Virus record (IMG/VR): IMGVR_UViG_3300042446_002214 | Location: 1 to 21,673 of that record | Length of the DNA stretch: 21,673 bases | Source: a virus | Reading direction: 5' to 3' (one strand) | Part shown: one piece after another, positions 9,972 to 15,481 of the stretch | Position numbering within the stretch: position 1 is the first letter of the stretch | Layout: every line of letters begins with the position of its first letter | The notes under the pieces: generated by a model | The model's input: the letters and a program-made list of their open reading frames with translations, nothing else | What the model was told of the DNA's origin: nothing | The model's database searches: none | Made by a program: the position numbers and the translations under genes

Positions 9972-10270
9972 TCGCAACTATCATTTATCCAAAGGAACTC
10001 GCTTTTCCTTTTAGCATTCCCTGTATTGGGGAATGCAATCAAGCCAATAAGATGAAATTTGCCGAAATGGTAACGGAATGTCTTATGGGCGATGGATGGG
10101 AAACGGAAACAGTAGTTTCTAATAACCTAGAAGTTAGGCCAATGAGATTTGGGGATATGATCCTATTCCCTGATGGAGAGACTTGGGCAGTAGGAAAAGA
10201 TGATTTCTTTCTTTTAGATAGAAGGAAAATGATTGACTTTCAAATCGCGCCAAGCTATTCCTATAACTAA
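9968..10270 (+). CDS. Hypothetical protein (100 aa)
   Basis: Starts at the ATG overlapping the stop of 9606-9971, implying coupled translation. N-terminal strands (IATIIYPKELAFPFSIPC), a helix (NQANKMKFAEMVTECLMG), and strands in VRPMRFGDMILFPDGETWAVGK. The GDMILFPDG and WAVGKDDFFLLDR parts look like a beta-hairpin domain. Not recognised. It may work with the preceding conserved protein. Confidence 0.75.
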   Translation: MIATIIYPKELAFPFSIPCIGECNQANKMKFAEMVTECLMGDGWETETVVSNNLEVRPMRFGDMILFPDGETWAVGKDDFFLLDRRKMIDFQIAPSYSYN

Positions 10271-10278
10271 ATCTACCT

Positions 10279-10356
10279 CGTAAGTCGTTGAGGTTCAGCG
10301 ACTTACGGGGCGCGGCCCCGCCGCCCGTCGTAACTCGTTGACACTTAAGCACTTAC
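10279..10356. repeat. Double stem-loop element E11
   Basis: CGTAAGTCGTTGA with TCAGCGACTTACG, standard linker, then CGTAACTCGTTGA with TTAAGCACTTAC. Confidence 0.85.
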
Positions 10357-10387
10357 AACAAAAGCATTCTTTTCTTTCAAAAGGCTG

Positions 10388-10415
10388 TTGACATTTACAG
10401 AAGGTGTGTTATATT
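10388..10415 (+). promoter_or_regulatory. Leaderless promoter for 10421
   Basis: -35 TTGACA (10388-10393), 16-bp spacer, -10 TATATT (10410-10415), then 5 nt to ATG 10421. Confidence 0.78.
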
Positions 10416-10420
10416 ACCCC

Positions 10421-10597
10421 ATGCAGAACATCGAAGATCATGCTGGCCGCTTTTGCGGATTCACCACCAAAACTCAAAAGAAAACCCATTGTGCAAAAGT
10501 ATATCGAATTACTTCGCACTACATCAAGATTCAAGACCGTAACGACGGCAAGAACTACAAATATAATCGGAATTCTATTTTGGATTGTCGGTTCTAA
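10421..10597 (+). CDS. Small basic protein (58 aa)
   Basis: Basic, with three Cys and several His. The end KIQDRNDGKNYKYNRNSILDCRF suggests beta-hairpins with Asn/Lys loops and possible nucleic-acid contact. Not recognised. The ATG is fixed by the promoter; an upstream in-frame TTG lies inside the -35 box. Confidence 0.7.
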   Translation: MQNIEDHAGRFCGFTTKTQKKTHCAKVYRITSHYIKIQDRNDGKNYKYNRNSILDCRF

Positions 10598-10605
10598 TTA
10601 AAGTT

Positions 10606-10656
10606 TTCCAACAAAGAGTTTATCCGTTTTGCTCAGTTGGAATAATATAAACGGAA
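10606..10656 (+). pseudogene. tRNA-shaped relic / interlocked stem region
   Basis: TCCGTTT (10623-10629) pairs with AAACGGA (10649-10655) like an acceptor stem, followed by ACC; between them is TGCTCAGTTGG, a typical tRNA D-arm start. Anticodon and T arms are missing. Overlapping this, TTCCAAC (10606-10612) pairs with GTTGGAA (10636-10642), so the two stems interlock as an H-type pseudoknot or compete as alternatives. Confidence 0.45.
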
Positions 10657-10674
10657 CCTTTTAAATCGCCGCCC

Positions 10675-10754
10675 GTCGTAACTCTTTGATAATCAACAAC
10701 TTACGACGAGGGCCGGGGCCGCGCCTCATAACTCGTTTACTTTCAACGACTTAT
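10675..10754. repeat. Double stem-loop element E12, inverted linker
   Basis: CGTAACTCTTTGA with TCAACAACTTACG, a linker resembling the reverse complement of the standard one (GGGCCGGGGCCGCGCC), then CATAACTCGTTTA with TCAACGACTTAT. It is preceded by CGCCGCCCG, the tail of a forward linker, as if two elements had fused head to head. Confidence 0.8.
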
Positions 10755-10815
10755 ATCATTTTCCTGTTTGGGGCCATTTTCTTAAATAAGAAAAACACTT
10801 TTTTGAAGAAAGAGG

Positions 10816-10843
10816 TTGCATTATTCCAGAAAGGCATTACATT
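10816..10843 (+). promoter_or_regulatory. Orphan promoter driving the structured region
   Basis: -35 TTGCAT (10816-10821), 16-bp spacer, -10 TACATT (10838-10843), identical in style to the leaderless promoters. Four nt later comes ATG immediately followed by TAA, so no protein is made from this position. Confidence 0.7.
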
Positions 10844-10849
10844 AACTAT

Positions 10850-11021
10850 GTAACGGATCGCAAGCTATCCGTGAATCACCGATAAATCTCGCGAAGCAAA
10901 TCTATTAGTAGGGGGAATATCCCGAACAAAAAACATCCGCAAGGGTTGGAAAATGCCTGTAAGCTGATTAATTATCTGAAACGGTGAGGGTTGGAAAAGA
11001 TAAACGCCAACACAAAATCTA
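10850..11021 (+). ncRNA. Candidate structured noncoding RNA
   Basis: The predicted transcript has no usable reading frame. Visible helices: ACGGAT/ATCCGT (10853-10858 with 10867-10872), GGGA/TCCC (10913-10916 with 10920-10923), ATCC-GCAA-GGGT with a GNRA loop (10935-10946), and a long-range TCACCG/CGGTGA pairing (10876-10881 with 10982-10987) that would close a multibranch domain. GGGTTGGAAAA occurs twice (10943-10953, 10988-10998). It could alternatively be a long leader for the gene at 11056, although that gene has its own promoter. No known RNA family recognised. Confidence 0.48.
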
Positions 11022-11050
11022 TTGACAAACTTCTATTCTTGCATTACATT
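11022..11050 (+). promoter_or_regulatory. Leaderless promoter for 11056
   Basis: -35 TTGACA (11022-11027), 17-bp spacer, -10 TACATT (11045-11050), then 5 nt to ATG 11056. CATTACTCCATG is then repeated so that a second ATG follows 12 nt later. Confidence 0.8.
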
Positions 11051-11055
11051 ACTCC

Positions 11056-11532
11056 ATGCATTACTCCATGACAAAAAACACTCTTCTTCTCTTGGTTGAC
11101 GAAAGCCCTACTTTTCGTAATTTGATTGCGAATGAACTTATCACTAATTTGGATTACCCCATGCCATCCTCAACTATCGTAAGCCTGTTGGAGGAAAGCC
11201 GCACGTTCCAAAATTGGGCCATTGATCAGTTCGACTGCGAAATTACCATCAGCAATAACTTTAAAAACCTCATCGACACCACGCTTAATGCAGTGAAAGA
11301 TAGTCTGCGCCGTGGGAACAAAATCGAAGCCATCAAAGGTTTGCGCGATGCCTCTAAGGACGAGCAAATTCGTAAGGCATTGCTGAAAGAGTTCTTTCAT
11401 TTCGCCAATGAATATAGACGCAAGGGAGATGACATCTCTTATAAAAACTATTACTCAGATACGGAACATTTCACCTTGAAATTCTCACGCGATTTGGTGG
11501 AACACATCGAAGATTGTATCGATCCCTTTTAA
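11056..11532 (+). CDS. Hypothetical helical protein (158 aa)
   Basis: All-helical profile: TLLLLVDESPTFRNLIANELI, PSSTIVSLLEESRTFQNWAIDQF, then FKNLIDTTLNAVKDSLRRG, KIEAIKGLRDASKDEQIRKALLKEFF. It contains an internal repeat-like pair (DESPTFRNLIANEL and EESRTFQNWAIDQF) about 35 residues apart, suggesting a duplicated helical motif. No family recognised. Two starts, 11056 and 11068, arise from a 12-bp duplication; the first matches the promoter spacing. Confidence 0.77.
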   Translation: MHYSMTKNTLLLLVDESPTFRNLIANELITNLDYPMPSSTIVSLLEESRTFQNWAIDQFDCEITISNNFKNLIDTTLNAVKDSLRRGNKIEAIKGLRDASKDEQIRKALLKEFFHFANEYRRKGDDISYKNYYSDTEHFTLKFSRDLVEHIEDCIDPF

Positions 11533-11542
11533 TTTCTAACCT

Positions 11543-11620
11543 CGTAACTCGCTTAAAATCAACGAGTTACGGGGCGGGGCGGGGCCGCGAGTCATAACTC
11601 GCTCATAATCAACGACTTAC
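11543..11620. repeat. Double stem-loop element E13, inverted linker
   Basis: CGTAACTCGCTTA with TCAACGAGTTACG, a linker in the inverted sense (GGGCGGGGCGGGGCCGCG), then CATAACTCGCTCA with TCAACGACTTACG. With E12 it brackets the ncRNA candidate and the 158-aa gene. Confidence 0.83.
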
Positions 11621-11637
11621 GACAGAAGCGATTCAAG

Positions 11638-11665
11638 ATCCATGCCAACCGCATGGATTTTTTTT
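11638..11665 (+). terminator. Intrinsic terminator
   Basis: ATCCATGC (11638-11645) pairs with GCATGGAT (11651-11658) around CAACC, and the stem runs into eight T. Its 5' part, ATTCAAGATCCATGCCAA, recurs at 13128-13145. Confidence 0.85.
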
Positions 11666-11698
11666 GCGATATGGTGTAAAATAAATTGCCTCTTTTCT

Positions 11699-11727
11699 TT
11701 GACATTTAGACGAAGATGGTTTAATGT
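11699..11727 (+). promoter_or_regulatory. Leaderless promoter for 11735
   Basis: -35 TTGACA (11699-11704), 17-bp spacer, -10 TAATGT (11722-11727), then 7 nt to the ATG. Confidence 0.68.
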
Positions 11728-11734
11728 TGAACAT

Positions 11735-11908
11735 ATGAAAGACGAACTCTTCCACAACGAATCCCTCCTTGACATCCTTGACGACATCGCCTCTTTTCGC
11801 GGAGACTACCGCTTCGGCAGCAGTCACTCCCGCTTTGATCGCGAACGCGACGAGCAGGAAGATGATCAGGAAAATACCGAATCTGATCACTTTTCTTTTG
11901 ACAAATAA
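11735..11908 (+). CDS. Small acidic protein (57 aa)
   Basis: N-terminal helix (DELFHNESLLDILDDIASF), an Arg/Ser-rich middle (RGDYRFGSSHSRFDRERDE) and an acidic tail. Mostly disordered-looking. Not recognised. Its last codons double as the -35 box of the next promoter (TTTGACAAATAA). Confidence 0.68.
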   Translation: MKDELFHNESLLDILDDIASFRGDYRFGSSHSRFDRERDEQEDDQENTESDHFSFDK

Positions 11909-11926
11909 GATAAATCGTGATACATT
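11898..11926 (+). promoter_or_regulatory. Strong promoter for 11971, with leader
   Basis: -35 TTGACA (11898-11903), 17-bp spacer, -10 TACATT (11921-11926). The ATG is 44 nt further on, leaving a leader of about 37 nt, A-rich and without an SD site. Confidence 0.78.
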
Positions 11927-11970
11927 ACCTCTCGTTAAAGAACCAAAACAAACCTAACTAAAAAAAACAT

Positions 11971-12966
11971 ATGATCGTTATCGGAAAAAACCACGTTACC
12001 GCTGAACAACTCTTGAACGTTGTCACTCCTCCAGAAACTGAGTCCTTCAAGCCTCTCCCTCACCACATTTTGGTGGAATACACTCGCGAAGCTTTGAACG
12101 ATGCTGGTTTCCAGATCGTGGAAGAGGACCACGTTGTCGCCAAGGACGGTTTGCGCTACTTCGGCGGATTCGCCCTGTCTCACACTTCCCTTTCTGGTGA
12201 TCGTCGCCAGATCGTTTGCGGTGTTCGCAATGCCAACGACAAGTCTTTTCCTGCTGCCATTTGTATCGGCAACCGCATGATGGTTTGCGAAAACCTTTGC
12301 TTCTCTTCTGAAGAAAAGCTTACTCGCCGCCACACCAAAAATATCATGCGCGACCTTCGCGGCGTGATCGTTTGCGCGATCACTCGTTTGATCAAGGCAT
12401 GGAATGACATGGAGACCCGTATCAAGGCTTACGAGAACGTCACTCTTGACGAACAGCAAGCCGCGCACCTGTTGCTTGGTTTGATCGACAATAATGGTCT
12501 TCCCGCCCGTGACTTCTACAATACGATTCTTTGCTGGCGCAATCCCGAAAATGCCGCAACGGACATTGTCGAGCGTAATACTTTCATCATCGAACAGGAA
12601 GACGGTTTCGGGTTTGATGAGGAAGGCTATCAGCAAGCCCTTGCTGCCAAGCAAGCCGAACTGATCGCGGAATTCGGCGGTGATACTTTGTGGGGTCTTT
12701 ACAATGCGGTGACTCACGTTCTCAAGGGTTCCTGCCTTGACAAACTCCCACAACGCACGATGAACATGCAAGCCCTGTTTGACGGGTTCGCGGGAGTCGT
12801 CGTCTCCGTTGGCGAGGCGATCAACACGGCGGGTCTTGACGAAAACGATCAAGAGACCGACGAGGCGCGAGGTGAGTTTATCGAAACCTTCGGTGAGGTT
12901 GTCGAAGAGGTTGTCGAGGATTCTGACTCTAACATTGACACCATCGCGATGCTGATCGAACGCTAA
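11971..12966 (+). CDS. DUF932-like phage protein (331 aa)
   Basis: The region of about residues 60-130 (GFALSHTSLSGDRRQIVCGVRN, then NDKSFPAAICIGNRMMVCENL and RRHTKNIMRDL) matches the pattern of the DUF932 phage/plasmid family: a 'G-R-N-x-x-D-K-S-F-x-A' block, then 'V-C-E/D-N-L', then 'R-x-H-T'. These proteins are common in phages and plasmids, often abundant, but lack a proven activity. The C-terminal 60 residues are very acidic. Codon use is visibly more GC-rich than in neighbouring genes, and the strong promoter plus perfect terminator suggest high expression. Monocistronic. Confidence 0.8.
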   Translation: MIVIGKNHVTAEQLLNVVTPPETESFKPLPHHILVEYTREALNDAGFQIVEEDHVVAKDGLRYFGGFALSHTSLSGDRRQIVCGVRNANDKSFPAAICIGNRMMVCENLCFSSEEKLTRRHTKNIMRDLRGVIVCAITRLIKAWNDMETRIKAYENVTLDEQQAAHLLLGLIDNNGLPARDFYNTILCWRNPENAATDIVERNTFIIEQEDGFGFDEEGYQQALAAKQAELIAEFGGDTLWGLYNAVTHVLKGSCLDKLPQRTMNMQALFDGFAGVVVSVGEAINTAGLDENDQETDEARGEFIETFGEVVEEVVEDSDSNIDTIAMLIER

Positions 12967-12993
12967 CAGAACCACAACTTGGGAAGCTCGGGA

Positions 12994-13022
12994 GGGGAGG
13001 CGAAAGCCTCCCCTTTTCTTTT
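12994..13022 (+). terminator. Intrinsic terminator with GAAA tetraloop
   Basis: GGGGAGGC (12994-13001) pairs with GCCTCCCC (13006-13013) around GAAA, then TTTTCTTTT. Same core as the terminators at 2926 and 2060. Confidence 0.88.
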
Positions 13023-13039
13023 GCTGCAACAACTTAAGT

Positions 13040-13118
13040 CATAACTCGTTGAACGTCAACGAGTTACGAGGGCGCGGCCCCCCGCCCGTCGTAAGTCCCT
13101 GAGAATCAACGACTTACG
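13040..13118. repeat. Double stem-loop element E14
   Basis: CATAACTCGTTGA with TCAACGAGTTACG (GAGTTAC/GTAACTC pairing kept), GC linker, then CGTAAGTCCCTGA with TCAACGACTTACG. It sits just after an intrinsic terminator, so it is not needed for termination here. Confidence 0.85.
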
Positions 13119-13150
13119 AAGAAGCCTATTCAAGATCCATGCCAAGCTTG

Positions 13151-13172
13151 CAGAAATTCTTTTCTGTTTTTT
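13151..13172 (+). terminator. Weak terminator-like hairpin
   Basis: CAGAAA (13151-13156) with TTTCTG (13161-13166) around TTCT, then six T. AT-rich and directly upstream of the next promoter. Confidence 0.5.
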
Positions 13173-13176
13173 GTGT

Positions 13177-13204
13177 TTGACTTCTCCCCTGTTTGCCTTA
13201 CCTT
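13177..13204 (+). promoter_or_regulatory. Leaderless promoter for 13210
   Basis: -35 TTGACT (13177-13182), 16-bp spacer, -10 TACCTT (13199-13204), then 5 nt to the ATG. Confidence 0.68.
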
Positions 13205-13209
13205 TACAA

Positions 13210-13398
13210 ATGAAAGAAATCACTGTCGAGATAATCAATCAATACGGAGTTGAACGGATTCGCGTTGTCGATCAAAAACTGCGTGAAACAATCACTTCTT
13301 TAACTGGAAGAAAAACCATTTTGCAAAGCGACATCAAAGCTCTAAAGGAACTTGGCTTTAGCGTTCGCATGAAATCCGTTGAATCGGTCGAGCTTTGA
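13210..13398 (+). CDS. Small hypothetical protein (62 aa)
   Basis: An N-terminal beta-hairpin (EITVEIINQYGVERIRVV), a helix (LRETITSLTGRK), then DIKALKELGFSVRMKSV. Overall alpha/beta, basic, single domain. Not recognised. Own leaderless promoter; it ends 2 nt before the -35 box of the GP88 gene promoter. Confidence 0.72.
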   Translation: MKEITVEIINQYGVERIRVVDQKLRETITSLTGRKTILQSDIKALKELGFSVRMKSVESVEL

Positions 13399-13400
13399 CC

Positions 13401-13428
13401 TTGACAAAACCCAATCCTGTGTTATACT
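13401..13428 (+). promoter_or_regulatory. Leaderless promoter for 13436
   Basis: -35 TTGACA (13401-13406), 16-bp spacer, -10 TATACT (13423-13428), then 7 nt to the ATG. Confidence 0.8.
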
Positions 13429-13435
13429 TCTCACG

Positions 13436-14125
13436 ATGAAACTACTGAACAGCGGAAACGCAAAAACAAAGAAAGGGGAAGCTGTGGGTTGGAAAACCTT
13501 CGGAATCCATCTCGCCCCATCGCGCCTGTCTGGCTTTAACACTTGCCAACATGCGACGGTTGGTTGTGCTGCCTCTTGCCTTAATACGGCTGGAAGAGGC
13601 GCAATGTCGAGCGTCCAAAAGGCAAGGATTAATAAAACCCTTTTCTTCTTTAAAAACAAAGAAGGATTCCTCGCTGAACTTCGAAAAGAAATTCGGGCCG
13701 CTATCAAATCTAGCGAGCGGCAAGGGTTGAATCCATGTTTTAGGCTTAACCTCACTTCGGACATTCCCTTTCACAAGTTTGGAATCATGGAAGAATTTCC
13801 AGAGGTGCAATTTTATGATTACACCAAGGATTATAAAAGGGCGCTACAATACATGCATGGCGAACTGCCGAAAAACTACCATCTGACTTTCTCCCGCGCC
13901 GAATCGGAAGAGAATCAACAGCAAGCCAAATCCCTTCTTTCTATGGGAATGAATGTTGCGGCTGTGTTTCGCGAATACATTCCAGCAACGTGGAACGGGT
14001 TTAACGTTGTTGACGGTGATGAAAATGACTTGCGGTTTCTTGATCCGCAAGGCGTGATTGTCGGATTGGTTGAGAAGGGAAAAGCTAAACAAGATTCCTC
14101 TGGCTTTGTCCTTTCTCCCGCATGA
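13436..14125 (+). CDS. GP88-family phage protein (229 aa)
   Basis: Matches the phage 'gene product 88' family by its signature: LAPSRLSGFNTCQHATVGC (about residues 26-44) with Cys37, Cys44 and Cys48, then LNTAGRG, RLNLTSDI, FPEVQFYDYTKD, NYHLTFSRAES, and the C-terminal VDGDENDLRFLDPQGVIVGL. The three conserved Cys could hold metal or an iron-sulfur centre; the barrel-like order of motifs recalls radical-SAM-type folds, but this is inference. Function is unproven. Near full length. Its stop overlaps a 20-aa gene. Confidence 0.86.
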   Translation: MKLLNSGNAKTKKGEAVGWKTFGIHLAPSRLSGFNTCQHATVGCAASCLNTAGRGAMSSVQKARINKTLFFFKNKEGFLAELRKEIRAAIKSSERQGLNPCFRLNLTSDIPFHKFGIMEEFPEVQFYDYTKDYKRALQYMHGELPKNYHLTFSRAESEENQQQAKSLLSMGMNVAAVFREYIPATWNGFNVVDGDENDLRFLDPQGVIVGLVEKGKAKQDSSGFVLSPA

Positions 14126-14184
14126 ATGAACTCATAATTTTACTTGCTTTTTGCGTCTTAGGGTATATGGTGTCAAAAAACTAA
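14122..14184 (+). CDS. Membrane microprotein (20 aa)
   Basis: ATG overlaps the TGA of the GP88-family gene (ATGA). The product, MNELIILLAFCVLGYMVSKN, is a single hydrophobic helix with a short basic tail. Its very small size makes it uncertain, but the overlap, typical of coupled genes here, and the clean transmembrane profile support it. Confidence 0.45.
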   Translation: MNELIILLAFCVLGYMVSKN

Positions 14185-14189
14185 GCAAC

Positions 14190-14265
14190 GGGGCGGTAGT
14201 CCAATGGCAGAGACAGGAGACTTAAAATCTCTACAGTATGGGTTCGAATCCCATTCGCCCTACCA
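14190..14265 (+). tRNA. tRNA with Leu anticodon (TAA) on a class I body
   Basis: Acceptor GGGGCGG/TCGCCCT, D-arm with AATGGCA loop, anticodon stem GGAGA/TCTCT around CTTAAAA (anticodon TAA, reads UUA), variable region ACAGT of only 5 nt, T-arm ATGGG/CCCAT around TTCGAAT, discriminator A, encoded CCA. Bacterial tRNA-Leu normally has a long variable arm, so identity is uncertain although the anticodon and A73 fit Leu. Confidence 0.88.
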
Positions 14266-14274
14266 ATTTTTAAA

Positions 14275-14351
14275 GCACCCTTAGCTCAATCGGATAGAGC
14301 AACGGATTTCTAATCCGTAGGTTACAGGTTCGAATCCTGTAGGGTGTGCCA
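14275..14351 (+). tRNA. tRNA-Arg (TCT)
   Basis: Acceptor GCACCCT/AGGGTGT, D-arm AGCTCAATCGGATAGAGC, anticodon stem ACGGA/TCCGT around TTTCTAA (anticodon TCT, reads AGA), T-arm ACAGG/CCTGT around TTCGAAT, discriminator G, encoded CCA. Confidence 0.95.
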
Positions 14352-14372
14352 CTCTTAACAGAAAAAAAACAA

Positions 14373-14531
14373 ATGAACTATTCTAATAAATTCTGTTTTA
14401 TTCAAAAGAAAGAAGAAGCATGGATTGTTTCCATGTATCAACGCGAAGGCAACGAGGCCAAACTAATTAAAGAGATTGCCACCTCTTCGGAAGGGGAAGC
14501 CCGTAAAGCTCAAAAAGAATTCTTTCAATAA
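14373..14531 (+). CDS. Small basic protein (52 aa) between tRNA genes
   Basis: Sits between tRNA-Arg and tRNA-Ile with 21 and 15 nt gaps. Strand FCFIQKKEEAWIVSMYQR, then helix EAKLIKEIATSSEGEARKAQKEFF. Not recognised. The preceding sequence is A-rich with no SD. It is probably carried on the tRNA transcript and freed by tRNA processing. Confidence 0.68.
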   Translation: MNYSNKFCFIQKKEEAWIVSMYQREGNEAKLIKEIATSSEGEARKAQKEFFQ

Positions 14532-14546
14532 AAAACGCCTTTTAAA

Positions 14547-14621
14547 TGGCGCGTAGCTCACACTGGTGAGAGCATCCGCCTTATAAGCGGGAGGTTGCGG
14601 GTTCAATTCCCGCCGCGCCAA
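14547..14621 (+). tRNA. tRNA-Ile (TAT)
   Basis: Acceptor TGGCGCG/CGCGCCA, D-arm GCTC/GAGC, anticodon stem TCCGC/GCGGG around CTTATAA (anticodon TAT, reads AUA), T-arm GCGGG/CCCGC around TTCAATT, discriminator A. CCA not fully encoded (ACCT). Confidence 0.93.
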
Positions 14622-14638
14622 CCTTTTCAGAAAAGATT

Positions 14639-14717
14639 CATAACTCCTTGAGTATCAACGAGTTACGAGGGGGCGGCCCCGCCCCCGTCGTAAGTCCTTC
14701 AAAATAAACGACTTACG
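14639..14717. repeat. Double stem-loop element E15, at a convergent junction
   Basis: CATAACTCCTTGA with TCAACGAGTTACG, GC linker, then CGTAAGTCCTTCA with AAACGACTTACG. It lies between the end of the plus-strand tRNA cluster and the end of the minus-strand operon, where a bidirectional terminator would be needed. Confidence 0.85.
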
Positions 14718-14727
14718 AAGCGGGAGT

Positions 14728-14913
14728 TTAATAGTCTATGTCTGCGTCAACTTCGGGATGCATTTGGCCCGAATAATGAATAGGACATTCCTGCCAATAA
14801 TCGAAAGGATTACAAATCCAGCCATTACTACAAGGGCATTCCTTTCCATCTTCAAGAGCCGCGTGAGCAACCTGACTTGGATAGGCTAAAATTAGATCTT
14901 GAAAATCATTCAT
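14728..14913 (-). CDS. Cys-rich small protein (61 aa)
   Basis: Contains ECPCSNGWICNPFDYWQECPIH (about residues 25-46): four Cys and a His in a pattern seen in many small phage proteins and likely binding zinc. Acidic tail (EVDADIDY). Last gene of the minus operon; its ATG overlaps the TGA of the preceding gene. Function unknown. Confidence 0.78.
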   Translation of the reverse strand: MNDFQDLILAYPSQVAHAALEDGKECPCSNGWICNPFDYWQECPIHYSGQMHPEVDADIDY

Positions 14914-15152
14914 GCTTTAATATAACTGAATTCGCTAAAAAGAGCAACAAAAAGTTCATCTCTTTCATTAAGATAGTCGTTAACTTCAACATCTTTGCCA
15001 CGATACTTTTCGTGAAGATAATCGCGAGCAATTTCTGTCAGATAGCCATTAACGTTTCCTTCTGGAATTCTGCCAGCATCGACAAGTTCCTTTAGCGTCA
15101 AGCCCGTCCAATTAAATGGGGCATCAAGAAGTTTTTTGGCAATTTCTTTCAT
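14910..15152 (-). CDS. Small protein with HTH-like region (80 aa)
   Basis: Start at 15152 chosen because it overlaps the upstream stop (TAATG). Residues 15-45 (WTGLTLKELVDAGRIPEGNVNGYLTEIARDYL) have the spacing of a winged-helix or DprA-like helix-turn-helix: a helix, a turn at Gly, then a recognition-like helix. The rest is a charged helix. Possibly a small regulator; not assigned to a family. Confidence 0.75.
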   Translation of the reverse strand: MKEIAKKLLDAPFNWTGLTLKELVDAGRIPEGNVNGYLTEIARDYLHEKYRGKDVEVNDYLNERDELFVALFSEFSYIKA

Positions 15153-15319
15153 TAGTTTGGTTTTACAAAATAAGCTTGATTCATAAACGTGGACAGCTCC
15201 ATGTTCCGCCCGTCCTTTTCGTAGCCGTAATAAAGCCAACCGTGAAAGGTTGTCATCCACACAAGTCTCCACCCCTTCTCTTTAAGAAGTTCGCTTTTTT
15301 GTTCAAAGGTCTTTCTCAT
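15152..15319 (-). CDS. Small basic protein (55 aa)
   Basis: Reads MRKTFEQKSELLKEKGWRLV, then strands VWMTTFHGWLYYGYEKDG and a polar end. An in-frame start at 15403 would give 83 residues, but the shorter form is preferred because the 43-aa gene upstream occupies that DNA in another frame and has the promoter. The two overlap by 17 nt. Aromatic-rich; no family recognised. Confidence 0.65.
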   Translation of the reverse strand: MRKTFEQKSELLKEKGWRLVWMTTFHGWLYYGYEKDGRNMELSTFMNQAYFVKPN

Positions 15320-15434
15320 TTTTTCGGCAGTGCGATTTGTTTTGTTGTTTCTTTTTGTCTGGAACGCACTTCGTTCCCATGTTGAGAACGAAAGCGGCTC
15401 CACGTTTAACCTTGTAGGGTGGAATGCTTTTCAT
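15303..15434 (-). CDS. Small basic protein (43 aa), operon leader gene
   Basis: Sequence PPYKVKRGAAFVLNMGTKCV followed by a Lys/Asn/Cys-rich tail (PDKKKQQNKSHCRKNEKDL). The 'R-G-x-x-F-V-L-x-x-G-T-K' type core resembles tiny phage proteins seen elsewhere. Start fixed by a promoter ending 5 nt upstream on the minus strand. First gene of the overlapping operon 15434 to 14728. Confidence 0.68.
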   Translation of the reverse strand: MKSIPPYKVKRGAAFVLNMGTKCVPDKKKQQNKSHCRKNEKDL

Positions 15435-15439
15435 GCACT

Positions 15440-15468
15440 ATAATACAATGAAAAGCCAAAAAGTTCAA
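15440..15468 (-). promoter_or_regulatory. Leaderless promoter for the 15434-14728 operon
   Basis: On the minus strand: -35 TTGAAC (15468-15463), 17-bp spacer, -10 TATTAT (15445-15440), then AGTGC and ATG 15434. Upstream AAAAGGA matches the plus-strand promoters. Confidence 0.75.
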
Positions 15469-15481
15469 TCCTTTTCTTCGA

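Larger units (their letters stand above)
10598..11055. other. 458-bp gene-free region with RNA-like structure
   Basis: No open reading frame worth calling. It contains the tRNA-shaped relic and interlocked stems (10606-10656), double stem-loop E12, and an orphan promoter followed by a structured segment (10850-11021), then the promoter of 11056. Confidence 0.65.

Noticed and set aside
11935-13032. 365-aa minus-strand frame opposite the DUF932-like gene
   Set aside because: It mirrors a real gene with recognised motifs, promoter and terminator. The length follows from the GC-rich, codon-biased sense gene.
15319-15403. N-terminal extension of the 55-aa protein to 83 aa
   Set aside because: The DNA is better explained by the 43-aa gene in another frame, which has a full promoter 5 nt before its ATG.
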